From NCBI GenBank assembly GCA_012960115.1, contig DUBX01000031.1:58427-91415 (forward strand): a DNA stretch of 32,989 nucleotides. The letters are read 5' to 3'. The stretch's first letter is position 1. Each line of letters begins with the position of its first letter. Positions 1 to 7,448 of the stretch are shown one piece after another. Below the pieces are notes generated by a model. It saw only the letters and a list, made by a program, of their open reading frames with translations, was not told where the DNA came from and did not search any database. The DNA comes from Porticoccaceae bacterium (GTDB lineage Bacteria; Pseudomonadota; Gammaproteobacteria; Pseudomonadales; Porticoccaceae). The translations under genes and the position numbers were made by a program.

Positions 1-438
1 ATTAATCCAATGGTAGCGATCAAGGCTCATATACCCCGTCTCGTGCTCCCAAAACGCTAGTAACAGATGCACAGCTGCCTGTTCTTGGCTAACCCCTTTA
101 ACAGGCATGCAGGCTGCCGCATACCAGTGGCAGATATAGTTACAAGTATTATCATCAGGGCCTCCACACCACAGTAGCCAGTGCTCTTTGCCCTTGTGTA
201 ACTCATAGGCATCAACCCTTGCATTCATAGGACTCCAAGACCATTCAACTTGCCCTAAAGGAATCGACTTCTTGGTTGGCTTTTTAGGGATGCCAGGCAG
301 AGTATGCTCACGCTCATAGTTCATGATTTCTACAACATAGCCATCAGGGAGTGTTGGTAACGATTTAACTTCATAGATTTTTTGTTGAGGTAAATCTGCG
401 GGACTCATGGGTATATTAAGGTGGCTCATTTTGTTCAT
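1..438 (-). CDS. Unrecognised protein, cut by the left edge
   Basis: An open frame of 146 codons without a stop runs leftwards off the window, so the C-terminus is missing. The first Met codon is at 438-436. Further in-frame Met codons follow at 429 and 408, and none has a convincing Shine-Dalgarno sequence, so the start is uncertain. The visible part is soluble-looking, with no signal peptide or membrane segment. It has a Lys/Pro-rich stretch (PGIPKKPTKKS, about residues 49-59) and is rich in Trp and Cys in the second half (WSWSP, HWLLWCGGPDD, CNYICHWYAAAC). I do not recognise a family. It lies just beyond the 3' end of a tRNA-Ser gene, a frequent site for integrated DNA, so it may belong to an island rather than to the core genome. 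That last point is inference. Confidence 0.55.
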   Translation of the reverse strand, partial: MNKMSHLNIPMSPADLPQQKIYEVKSLPTLPDGYVVEIMNYEREHTLPGIPKKPTKKSIPLGQVEWSWSPMNARVDAYELHKGKEHWLLWCGGPDDNTCNYICHWYAAACMPVKGVSQEQAAVHLLLAFWEHETGYMSLDRYHWIN

Positions 439-589
439 AAAGGTTTATGAATTTTTCGGTTATGTCAGCTATCTCTCGCAGCTCCATCTAAACCCCGCAT
501 GATATTGTCTTATACAGTCTATCTGTGATTGCATAGGACCGCCAACTAATAGATGAGAAGGGCGGTTTAAGCTGTTTTATCTTGCCGGG

Positions 590-611
590 TTGTACCCATT
601 ATTGTACCCAT
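590..611. repeat. Two direct copies of TTGTACCCAT, 12 bp apart
   Basis: TTGTACCCAT occurs at 590-599 and again at 602-611, so the copies are in phase at a 12-bp step. They sit about 60-80 bp outside the encoded CCA end of tRNA-Ser. Short, closely spaced direct repeats next to a tRNA 3' end can be arm-type binding sites of a tyrosine integrase. No integrase gene is visible in the window, so this role is inference. Confidence 0.45.
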
Positions 612-633
612 ATAAATAAAAAACTAATTAGCA

Positions 634-660
634 TAAAAAAACCCCTGTAAAAACAGAGGC
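634..660 (-). terminator. Terminator of tRNA-Ser
   Basis: On the minus strand CCTCTG, a six-base loop and CAGGGG form a 6-bp stem with one G-U pair (659-654 with 647-642). Seven T follow (641-635). It lies 15 bases past the tRNA CCA end and ends that transcript. Confidence 0.75.
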
Positions 661-674
661 TTAATTAATATATA

Positions 675-765
675 TGGCGGTGGGATAGGGATTCGAACCC
701 TAGTTAGGCTATAAACCTAAGCCAGTTTTCAAGACTGGTGCATTCAACCGCTCTGCCATCCCACC
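675..765 (-). tRNA. tRNA-Ser (anticodon UGA)
   Basis: A complete class II tRNA reads 5'-GGTGGGATGGCAGAGCGG from 765. The acceptor GGTGGGA pairs with TCCCACC. The anticodon stem CCAGT/ACTGG encloses CTTGAAA, giving anticodon TGA, which decodes UCA and other UCN codons. The long variable arm has a five-pair stem TTAGG/CCTAA, as expected for serine tRNA. The T-arm carries TTCGAAT. Discriminator G and CCA are encoded (677-675). It has its own promoter upstream and a rho-independent terminator downstream, and it follows rne on the same strand. Its 3' flank is the suspected island boundary. Confidence 0.97.
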
Positions 766-778
766 AATTGAAGGCGCG

Positions 779-806
779 ATTATACAGCGCCTTTATCTTC
801 TAACAA
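779..806 (-). promoter_or_regulatory. Promoter of tRNA-Ser
   Basis: On the minus strand, TTGTTA (806-801), a 16-bp spacer and a perfect TATAAT (784-779) end 13 bases before the mature tRNA. The bases after the -10 are GC-rich (CGCGCC), as in growth-rate and stringently controlled stable-RNA promoters. The -10 lies between the arms of an inverted repeat, AAGGCGC/GCGCCTT (771-777 and 787-793). Confidence 0.65.
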
Positions 807-831
807 GTACCAATTGCACCTTTGGTGTATT

Positions 832-3627
832 TTAATCAGCCGAATCAGTATTTGTGTCCACTTTGGCAGCAACTTTTCCAGCCACTACCTTTTTTGGTTT
901 GGCTGCAGCTCGCTTTTTGCGTGGATCATTGGACGCACGTGCTACAGGCTTTTCCGTCGCAGCGGATGGGCTTGGAACAGGTGCTGCTGCCGGAGTTTTA
1001 ACCGCTGGAGTAACGGTCTCAACACGCTCTGTACTTACCGCCACCTCACCTACTGGCTTTGGTTTTCTCCTTGGGTCATTGCTCGCTCTGACTTCCTTGG
1101 TTGGCGCAGGTGTTTCGACGCCGTCTTGCTTAGTGCCCGCGGGCTTCTTGACGGCTTTAGACTTAGCTTTGGCCGCAGGTTTCTTTGTCGTCTTTGGCTC
1201 TGCCGGTACTGCCTCTGTCTGAGGTGCCGTTGCAGGCTTCTCATCAGCTACGGCAGTGTTGTCTGCTTCGGGCGCCGCTGGGCTTACTTTTGATTTAGCA
1301 GGTGCTTTGCGCCTAGTGCGAGTGGCCTTTGGCTTGGTTGCCTTAGCTTCAACAGTTTGAGTGACAGCCGGCGCTAAGGTATCTGTAGCTACAGCTGGAA
1401 CCGTTTGGTCTTTTGCTACTTCGGCTTTAGACTCTTGGGGCGCATTTGGTTTGGCGCCTGCTTTCGCAGCTTCACCACCCAAAATTACCGCAGTTTGATC
1501 TAACATTTCTTGCGGAACGTCTTGCCGCTGACGACGACGACGAGGCCCTCGGCGCTTATCATCGGGACGACGTTGCAGCTGGTCAGCCTTAGGCGCATTA
1601 GACGGAGACTCAGTGGCGGTTGTTACTGCTGTATCCGCAGATACCACTGGCTTGCTGTCTTGGTCTTTCGGCTTGTTGTTTCTGTTTCTTCGATTGCCGC
1701 TATTTCGGTTTTGGTTATTCCTCGATTCACTCTTTTGATCATTCTTTTGATCATTCTTTTGATCATTCTTTTGATCATTCGTTTGTTTGTTATCGACGCC
1801 TCGATTTGCATTGTTTCGATTATTGGGGCGGCGATTATTTTGGTTAGGGCGACTGTTTCTGCCCCCCCGGCTTCTATTTTGATTATTGCGATTACGCGGA
1901 GCGGGCTTTTTCTCTTCCACTTTCTCCTCGGTTTCGCCAAACATGCTTGCCCAAAGTCGTTTAACGAGTCCAGGACTCTTGTCTTGAGTCGCTGCAGGCA
2001 CAGGCGCAGTAATTGTAGGCGCAGTCGTAGAAGGGATGAGCGTTTTGACCGCAGGCACGGGTAAAGCTGATGGTGCTGTAGCAGCAGAGACAACTTCTTC
2101 TTCAGCTTTACTTAGTTCGTTGGCGAGACGGTAGCTGAAGTCCGATGACTCTTCGTCTTGATTGCGTATTCGCACGACGTCAAAGTGCGGCGTTTCCATT
2201 TCGGTATTAGGTAACACAGTGACCTGTAATTTATGGCGAGACTCGATATCTAATATTTCTTTACGCTTTTCGTTAAGCAAGAATGTCGCAACTGGGACTG
2301 GAACGATAGCGCGAATTTCTCGGGTAAATTCTTTCTGACCTTCTTCCTCCACCAGGCGCAATATTGAAAGCGCGAGGGATCGCGTTCCTCGTATGGTTCC
2401 TTGCCCCTTACAGCGAGGGCAGGTCCTAGACATTGTCTCTTCCAATGAAGGACGTAGACGCTGTCGTGACATTTCTAACAAGCCAAAGCGTGAGATACGA
2501 CCTACTTGAACTCTGGCTCGATCAACCTCTAGGGCGTCGCGCATTTTGTTTTCAACTTCTTTCTGATGGCGGCTGCTCAGCATGTCGATAAAGTCGATGA
2601 CAATGAGTCCACCAACATCGCGTAATCTTAGTTGGCGGCCAATTTCCTCAGCGGCTTCCTTATTTGTGTTAAACGCGGTTTCTTCAATGTCACCACCTTT
2701 AGTTGCCCGGGCGGAGTTAATATCAATTGAAACCATAGCTTCGGTAATATCAATCACGATAGACCCGCCAGATGGCAGTGTTACTTCGCGACAAAAGGCT
2801 GTCTCGATTTGATTCTCAATCTGGTAGCGATTAAACAGCGGTATCTCGTCTTGGTAGTACTTTACCTTGCTGGTAAAGTCAGGCATTACTGTACCGATAA
2901 ACGCAGCTGCGAGAGCGTAAGCTTCTTCTCCGTCGACAATCACTTCACCCACATCATGTCGGAGATAGTCGCGAATGGCGCGCACAATAACGTTGCTTTC
3001 TTGGAATAAAAAATGGGGTGCTTTTGCCTTGCTAGATTCGTCTGTGATGGTGTTCCACAGTTGAAGCAGGTAGTTAAAGTCCCATTGCAATTCTTCTGTG
3101 GCTCGGCCGATACCAGCTGTTCTAACGATGGCGCCCATTCCGTTGGGAATGTCTAATCCACGCATGGCTTCGCGCAAGTCCGCACGTTCGTCGCCTTCAA
3201 TTCGACGTGAAATTCCACCTGCACGTGGGTTATTCGGCATCAAAACAAGATAGCGGCCTGCCAGGCTAATAAACGTAGTGAGTGCAGCGCCCTTATTGTT
3301 TCGCTCTTCTTTCTCGACCTGAACAACGACTTCTTGGCCTTCTCTCAGGGCGTCTTTGATGGTTACTCGACCACCGTCAGATGCGCCTTTTTTGAAATAT
3401 TCTCTGGAGACTTCTTTTAATGGCAGAAAGCCGTGTCGGTCTGCACCGTAGTCAACAAAGGCGGCTTCTAAGCTTGGTTCTACTCGGGTGATTTTACCTT
3501 TATAGATGTTTGATTTTTTTTGTTCTCTAGTTCGGTTTTCGATATCTAAATCGTACAATCGTTGACCGTCTACCATTGCTACGCGCACTTCTTCAGTGTG
3601 CGATGCGTTAATTAACATACGTTTCAT
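832..3627 (-). CDS. rne: Ribonuclease E
   Basis: Endoribonuclease that starts most mRNA decay and matures tRNA and rRNA. It is the scaffold of the degradosome on the inner membrane. The 931-aa protein starts at [10 protein letters not shown], with AAGGTGA six bases upstream. An S1 RNA-binding domain spans about 38-120. Catalytic Mg2+ ligands are D302 (in [13 protein letters not shown]) and D345 (in IVIDFIDML). The Zn-link cysteines are C403 and C406 (CPRCKG). After about residue 515 the chain becomes low-complexity. [15 protein letters not shown] at 551-565 resembles the amphipathic membrane-anchor segment. An Arg/Asn-rich block (about 575-660) should bind RNA, and an Ala/Pro/Lys-rich tail carries NDPR at 850-853 and 900-903. 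The tail holds a 12-bp tandem repeat. The catalytic half is certain; roles in the tail are inferred from family knowledge. Confidence 0.97.
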   Translation of the reverse strand: MKRMLINASHTEEVRVAMVDGQRLYDLDIENRTREQKKSNIYKGKITRVEPSLEAAFVDYGADRHGFLPLKEVSREYFKKGASDGGRVTIKDALREGQEVVVQVEKEERNNKGAALTTFISLAGRYLVLMPNNPRAGGISRRIEGDERADLREAMRGLDIPNGMGAIVRTAGIGRATEELQWDFNYLLQLWNTITDESSKAKAPHFLFQESNVIVRAIRDYLRHDVGEVIVDGEEAYALAAAFIGTVMPDFTSKVKYYQDEIPLFNRYQIENQIETAFCREVTLPSGGSIVIDITEAMVSIDINSARATKGGDIEETAFNTNKEAAEEIGRQLRLRDVGGLIVIDFIDMLSSRHQKEVENKMRDALEVDRARVQVGRISRFGLLEMSRQRLRPSLEETMSRTCPRCKGQGTIRGTRSLALSILRLVEEEGQKEFTREIRAIVPVPVATFLLNEKRKEILDIESRHKLQVTVLPNTEMETPHFDVVRIRNQDEESSDFSYRLANELSKAEEEVVSAATAPSALPVPAVKTLIPSTTAPTITAPVPAATQDKSPGLVKRLWASMFGETEEKVEEKKPAPRNRNNQNRSRGGRNSRPNQNNRRPNNRNNANRGVDNKQTNDQKNDQKNDQKNDQKSESRNNQNRNSGNRRNRNNKPKDQDSKPVVSADTAVTTATESPSNAPKADQLQRRPDDKRRGPRRRRQRQDVPQEMLDQTAVILGGEAAKAGAKPNAPQESKAEVAKDQTVPAVATDTLAPAVTQTVEAKATKPKATRTRRKAPAKSKVSPAAPEADNTAVADEKPATAPQTEAVPAEPKTTKKPAAKAKSKAVKKPAGTKQDGVETPAPTKEVRASNDPRRKPKPVGEVAVSTERVETVTPAVKTPAAAPVPSPSAATEKPVARASNDPRKKRAAAKPKKVVAGKVAAKVDTNTDSAD
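1731..1780. repeat. 12-bp tandem repeat inside rne
   Basis: TCTTTTGATCAT is repeated four times without a mismatch (1731-1778) and followed by a partial copy. Twelve bases keep the frame, so on the minus strand it adds Asn-Asp-Gln-Lys units at about residues 617-636 of RNase E. The repeat lies in the disordered basic tail and probably varies in copy number by slippage. Confidence 0.95.
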
Positions 3628-4193
3628 AATTCACCTTTACTCGTTATTAGGAGTGAGCAGTAGTGAAAGGACAGAAAAGAGAAGTACGGAAACACGAGAG
3701 CCGTTAGGCCGAGACATTAATCAAAACCCATGGCGCAGACGCAAATAATCTTATTGCGCGCCCCACCAATCAGGTCAAGACCCTTGCAATACGGGCCTCA
3801 TCGGCATTTAGCGTTGAGTGCGCTAAATTACCTCTTGCGTATTGGTTTCATCAGTTGCGAGATGGGCATTTTTTATTTGCCCTAAATGCCAGCAGCAGTT
3901 GTTGCTGTGATATCAAGTACCTCTAGCTAAACTTAGAACACAATACTTTGTCTTTCGTATTTTCATCCAGATGACCAATTTCATTTACAGCAGTTGGGGA
4001 CGATGCTTACCGCCTTAAAACTGGCGCCTCAATTGTGTGGTCAACTTTAAACCGTTATCTTTTTGGTTCATTCACTGACTGAGCTCACTCAGCAGTCTTT
4101 GGGTTTGTGGCCAACTCTTTGAGCACAAACCCTTGGATTCTTAGCCTAATCAATTTTTAGACTCTGTTTTTCTCAAACACTTGGTCCAAGAAC
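3628..4193 (-). promoter_or_regulatory. Long structured 5' leader of rne
   Basis: No gene is visible between rne and rluC (3628-4276). On the rne side there are three good hairpins. At 3732-3762 an outer GGCGC/GCGCC stem, an internal loop and a 7-bp AT-rich inner stem with one bulged base are stacked. At 3806-3828 ATTTAGCG/CGCTAAAT pair perfectly around a 7-base loop. At 3864-3882 GGGCA/TGCCC enclose an A-rich loop when read on the minus strand. In enterobacteria RNase E binds hairpins in its own long 5' UTR and cleaves its mRNA, which holds its level constant. The internal-loop-plus-bulge form of the first hairpin is reminiscent of the sensor hairpin there. This role is inferred from position and structure, not from sequence identity. 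Confidence 0.45.
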
Positions 4194-4199
4194 GGACGC

Positions 4200-4228
4200 A
4201 ATATAGCAACAAACGACAATTTCTACAA
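4200..4228 (-). promoter_or_regulatory. Candidate rne promoter
   Basis: On the minus strand TTGTAG (4228-4223), a 17-bp spacer and TATATT (4205-4200) make a plausible sigma-70 promoter. A start near 4193 would give a leader of about 565 bases, in line with the long leaders known for rne. The -35 box is weak. Confidence 0.4.
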
Positions 4229-4276
4229 TTGTAATCAATCATTTAGTTATCTTAACCGAATGTAGGTGAGTACAAT

Positions 4277-5257
4277 GTGCGACTTTCCACTTACCTAGGC
4301 AGACGATCTGTGCAAGAAAATCAGTTTGATAAAGTGTCTTTTGTTGAGGTTGATCCTGAATATGCGGGCCAAAGGCTCGATAATTTCCTGATAAGACATT
4401 TAAAAGGCGTTCCTAAATCACGTATTTATAATCTGCTGCGAAAAGGCGAGATACGCGTTAATAAAGGACGTGTCAAGGCAGATACTCGATTGAAGGCAAA
4501 TGATATTGTCCGTATAGCGCCTATTCGAGTAGCTGAACGAGGTGCGCCAGCGGTGGTTGGTAGTCAGCTAAAGCGCTATTTGTCAGAAAACATCCTATTT
4601 GAGGATGATGGATTATTGATCATTAATAAGCCTAGTGGCCTAGCGGTTCACGGTGGTAGCGGAATTTCGTTGGGAGCCATTGAGGCTATGAGGCTAGAGC
4701 GACCAGAACTGCGATTTTTGGAGTTGGTTCATCGGCTTGACCGGGAAACCTCGGGCTGCCTTATGTTTGCTAAAAAACGTGCTGTCCTTGTAGAAATACA
4801 GCAGGCTATGCAGCGTAATCAGATACAAAAGAATTATTTGACCTTAGTGAAGGGCGTTTGGCCGAAAGGAAAATCAACAGTTAATGCACCTTTGCGCAAA
4901 AACCAGATTTCTTCCGGTGAGCGAATTGTGCGAGTCGATGCCGAAGGTAAGGCTTCGGTGACGCATTTTAAGGTTAATCGTCGGTTCAAAGAGGCGACCT
5001 TACTAGATGTGACGTTAGAGACCGGGAGAACGCATCAAATAAGGGTGCATTGCCAATTTTCGGGGACACCCGTAGCGGGTGACGATAAGTACGGTGACAA
5101 GGAGTTTAATGGTCGTTCACGCGAGCTAGGGTTGAGGCGCTTATTTTTGCATGCCTGCCGTTTGCGCTTTAAGCATCCGCTTTCAGGAGATTGGGTGGAA
5201 GTTGATGCGCCAGTCCCCACCGACCTGTCGGCTATGCTTGAAAAAATTCCAGAATAG
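4277..5257 (+). CDS. rluC: 23S rRNA pseudouridine(955/2504/2580) synthase
   Basis: Makes pseudouridine at three sites in 23S rRNA. The 326-aa product matches the RluC/RluD layout: an S4 domain at about 32-90 (GQRLDNFLIRHLKGVPKSRI) and the catalytic core from about 105. The core holds INKPSGLAVHGGSG and the motif HRLDRETSG with nucleophile D155. LETGRTHQIRVH follows near residue 255. RluC rather than RluD is favoured by the GVPKSRIYNLLRKGEIRVNKGR stretch, split here as GVPKSRIYNLLRKG then EIRVNKGR. The start is GTG at 4277 with AGGTGAG about seven bases upstream; a GTG at 4310 is a weaker alternative. The gene is divergent from rne, the same neighbour it has in Escherichia coli and Pseudomonas. 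Its amber stop is in phase with the next gene. Confidence 0.93.
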   Translation: MRLSTYLGRRSVQENQFDKVSFVEVDPEYAGQRLDNFLIRHLKGVPKSRIYNLLRKGEIRVNKGRVKADTRLKANDIVRIAPIRVAERGAPAVVGSQLKRYLSENILFEDDGLLIINKPSGLAVHGGSGISLGAIEAMRLERPELRFLELVHRLDRETSGCLMFAKKRAVLVEIQQAMQRNQIQKNYLTLVKGVWPKGKSTVNAPLRKNQISSGERIVRVDAEGKASVTHFKVNRRFKEATLLDVTLETGRTHQIRVHCQFSGTPVAGDDKYGDKEFNGRSRELGLRRLFLHACRLRFKHPLSGDWVEVDAPVPTDLSAMLEKIPE

Positions 5258-5269
5258 AGGCTCTCAGCT

Positions 5270-5914
5270 ATTACCACTCCAAAACTATTAATATTTGATT
5301 GGGACGGGACCCTTTGTGATTCAGTCGACCGTATTGCGACCTGCATTAGACTTGCTGCCGCGGATAATAAACTAGAGGTCCCGAGTCATGCTGCGGCCGC
5401 TAATATCATTGGCCTTGGGTTAAGAGAGTGTATTAACGCGCTCTTTCCTGGCGTGGCGCAAACAGATGCGGATAGATTCGCGGCTTCGTATTCGGCCCAT
5501 TTTAGACAACAAGATCAAAACCCCTGCGCTTTTTTCCCTGGGGTGTTAGCAACTTTGAAGGATTTGCGCGCAAGCGGGTATATTTTAGCGGTGGCAACAG
5601 GCAAAAGTAGAGCGGGGCTTGATAGGGTGCTCGCGGCAGCTGGGTTAGTTGGTTTTTTTGATGGGTCACGTTGTGCGGATGAGACTCTTTCAAAACCTCA
5701 CCCGTTAATGCTTGAAGAGCTTTTAAGTCAGTTTGACGTCAAAGCCAATGATGCGATCATGGTCGGTGATACTGAGTTTGACCTGGCCATGGCTGAATCT
5801 GCAAAAATTCCAGCCATCGGGGTTAGTTACGGCGCTCACGAGTTGGATAGACTTCTTAAGTATAAGCCAATAGCTTGCCTTGACGCGTTCTCTGATATAA
5901 AGCTATATGTCTAA
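5270..5914 (+). CDS. HAD-family phosphatase (Gph-like) with apparent ATT start
   Basis: A HAD-IA hydrolase of about 214 aa, of the kind usually found after rluC and annotated as phosphoglycolate phosphatase-like. Motif I, LLIFDWDGTLCDS, is at 5285-5323 with nucleophile Asp at 5297-5299. Motif II is the VATGKSRAG region, motif III the Lys of LSKPHPLMLEE, and motif IV MVGDTEFDLAMAE. The substrate is unknown. No ATG, GTG, TTG or CTG lies in frame between the rluC stop (5255-5257) and motif I. The first canonical start is GTG at 5453, which would remove the active site. ATT at 5270 lies nine bases after AGAGG (5256-5260) and gives the N-terminus TTPKLLIFDWDGT, typical for the family. Hence either a rare ATT start, reinitiation, read-through of the in-frame rluC TAG, or a mutated start. 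Confidence 0.8.
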   Translation: MTTPKLLIFDWDGTLCDSVDRIATCIRLAAADNKLEVPSHAAAANIIGLGLRECINALFPGVAQTDADRFAASYSAHFRQQDQNPCAFFPGVLATLKDLRASGYILAVATGKSRAGLDRVLAAAGLVGFFDGSRCADETLSKPHPLMLEELLSQFDVKANDAIMVGDTEFDLAMAESAKIPAIGVSYGAHELDRLLKYKPIACLDAFSDIKLYV

Positions 5915-5950
5915 AAACCAATGGTTTATAGTAATTATCGGTAGTTAAAT

Positions 5951-6538
5951 CTAGATAATTTTATAGTTGAAATTATCTAGAAGCGTACATAGGTCAATCA
6001 GGGGCAGTCCGATTAAAGAGCTGGGGTCTGTACTCTTTATCTCGCTGAAAAGGCTTATCCCAAGACCTTCAGCCTTAAAGCTTCCCGCGCAGTCATAGGG
6101 TTTCTCCAGCAACAGGTATTTCTCTATTGTTTCGTTACTTAACTTTTTAAAGGTTACCTGTGTGGAATTCACCGTCGATTGGCACTCTATGCTTCCATCT
6201 GTGCCGCGCCGCGCTAGTGCTAGGCCGCTGTGAAACAGTATGGTTTGACCGGATTGTTGCTGTAGTTGCTTAATAGCCTGTTCATGACTTTCAGGCTTGT
6301 TGATAAAAATTCCATTTTGGTCGGCGATCTGATCGGCCCCAATCACCAGGGAACCTGAATATAGAGCTGCTACTTTAGAGGCTTTAGCGACAGCCAGTCT
6401 TTCTGCGGTCATAGGTGGTGTCTCAAAAGATTGCGGAGACTCGTCGATGTGTGGTGATTCGCACCGGAAGCTGCAGTGCAACCGGCTCAGCAGTTCTTTT
6501 TTGTAGATAGAGCTGGATGCGAGGATAAGCTGACTCAT
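5951..6538 (-). CDS. yceF: Maf-like nucleotide pyrophosphatase (YceF type)
   Basis: A house-cleaning NTP pyrophosphatase of the Maf family. The YceF subgroup hydrolyses m7GTP. The protein opens with LILASSSIYKKELLSRL, the family's N-terminal nucleotide-binding loop, followed by IDESP, VIGADQIA with the conserved acid, INKPES, and C-terminal CAGSFKAEGLGISLF and LIGLPLI. These match YceF rather than YhdE. The start is the Met at 6538 with AAAGGA upstream; the frame extends 11 codons further to 6571, but that extension is not family-like. It is divergent from the yceD-rpmF operon, the neighbourhood it keeps in E. coli. Confidence 0.92.
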   Translation of the reverse strand: MSQLILASSSIYKKELLSRLHCSFRCESPHIDESPQSFETPPMTAERLAVAKASKVAALYSGSLVIGADQIADQNGIFINKPESHEQAIKQLQQQSGQTILFHSGLALARRGTDGSIECQSTVNSTQVTFKKLSNETIEKYLLLEKPYDCAGSFKAEGLGISLFSEIKSTDPSSLIGLPLIDLCTLLDNFNYKII

Positions 6539-6660
6539 ATGATTATATCCTTTGGCCGTGTTATTGGGCACTAGCGTCCGCGTGCTTAGGTCTTAATTTA
6601 CAGTATAAGTTATAATGTGGGGTAACAACCCAGATAAGTCCCGGTTTAACGCAAATTTCT

Positions 6661-6689
6661 TTGACAGATCATGGCGTTGTGCCTATGAT
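6661..6689 (+). promoter_or_regulatory. Promoter of the yceD-rpmF-fab operon
   Basis: A perfect TTGACA (6661-6666), a 17-bp spacer and TATGAT (6684-6689) form the best sigma-70 promoter seen in the window. Transcription would start near 6697, about 22 bases before yceD. A separate TATAAT at 6611-6616 without a good -35 may be a weaker second promoter. Confidence 0.8.
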
Positions 6690-6718
6690 GCGCGCCTAAC
6701 TGAGATCGACCTTATTAT

Positions 6719-7228
6719 ATGGCACTGCCGACTCACATTGATCCACGAAAACTAGCGCTCCAGGGATATCTTTTGGAAGGCGAGGTTAAGTGCGACAGTC
6801 TTACAAGACTGGCCTCATCGGTTTCAAGTATTTGTGGCTCGCTTAAGGCGTCAGTTCAGTTTGAGTTAGATGAATCAAGGGCAAAAGTAGCTCGAGGTAC
6901 CGCTAGCGTTACTGTTTATGCGATTTGTCAGCGGTGTTTAGATACCGTTAAGGTTGATCTTAAAGCGGATTTTGCAGTACAGGTGATTTGGTCGGAAGAT
7001 CATCTCAATAGGGTTGCTAGTAACTACGAGCCTTGGCTGGTTGAAGATAGAATGGCCAATCTCAGTGAACTATTGGAAGATGAGATCTTATTGGCCTTGC
7101 CGTCAGTTAACTATCATACGATGGGTAGCTGTACAGGCGATAGTTTTATGCAAGAGACGGAATCTAGTGATGATGAGGCTGTAACTGATAGCCCATTTAA
7201 CATTTTAAAACAGTTGAAACTTAAATAG
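6719..7228 (+). CDS. yceD: YceD, 23S rRNA accumulation protein
   Basis: A DUF177 protein of 169 aa. In bacteria and plastids the family is needed for normal 23S rRNA accumulation, and its gene is almost always just before rpmF, as here (32 bp). The CQRCLDTV motif supplies the conserved CxxC. The family core follows as NLSELLEDEILLALPSV, and the C-terminus PFNILKQLKLK matches the PFAVLASLK end of the E. coli protein. The acidic C-terminal linker (TESSDDEAV) is normal. The ribosome-binding site before ATG at 6719 is weak. The gene is first in the operon opened by the strong promoter at 6661. Confidence 0.93.
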   Translation: MALPTHIDPRKLALQGYLLEGEVKCDSLTRLASSVSSICGSLKASVQFELDESRAKVARGTASVTVYAICQRCLDTVKVDLKADFAVQVIWSEDHLNRVASNYEPWLVEDRMANLSELLEDEILLALPSVNYHTMGSCTGDSFMQETESSDDEAVTDSPFNILKQLKLK

Positions 7229-7260
7229 AGACTGTGAAACAATTTAATTAGGAGTATCTA

Positions 7261-7440
7261 ATGGCCGTTCAAAAGAGTCGTAAAACCCGTTCAAAGCGTG
7301 GCATGCGCCGTGCTCATGATGCATTGACTGCTGCTACGGTATCGACAGATACAGTGAGTGGAGAAAGGCACCTGCGTCACCATGTTACCGCTGATGGATT
7401 TTATCGCGGTAAGAAAGTATTAGAGATAAGTGCCGACTAG
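7261..7440 (+). CDS. rpmF: 50S ribosomal protein L32
   Basis: The 59-aa product begins [20 protein letters not shown] and continues with [20 protein letters not shown], the L32 signature. It lacks the zinc-binding cysteines, so it is the cysteine-free form. It has a clear ribosome-binding site (AGGAG, 7250-7254) and lies between yceD and plsX. This order is conserved across gammaproteobacteria and ties ribosome synthesis to membrane lipid synthesis. Confidence 0.98.
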   Translation: MAVQKSRKTRSKRGMRRAHDALTAATVSTDTVSGERHLRHHVTADGFYRGKKVLEISAD

Positions 7441-7448
7441 GTATCTCT

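Noticed and set aside
567-611. Minus-strand mini-frame MGTIMGTTRQDKTA as an integrase start
   Set aside because: Only 14 codons before a stop and no integrase sequence follows in any frame; the Met-Gly-Thr echo simply reflects the direct repeat.
771-793. Perfect AAGGCGC/GCGCCTT inverted repeat as an rne terminator
   Set aside because: No T-run follows on the minus strand, and the loop holds the tRNA-Ser -10 box, so it is better read as part of that promoter.
1731-1780. Tandem repeat as a CRISPR-like array
   Set aside because: The units are 12 bp, contiguous without spacers, and in frame inside rne.
1510-2064. Long open frames on the plus strand opposite the rne tail
   Set aside because: They are the antisense of the low-complexity, repeat-containing RNase E tail; they have no family features, and their long length follows from the skewed composition.
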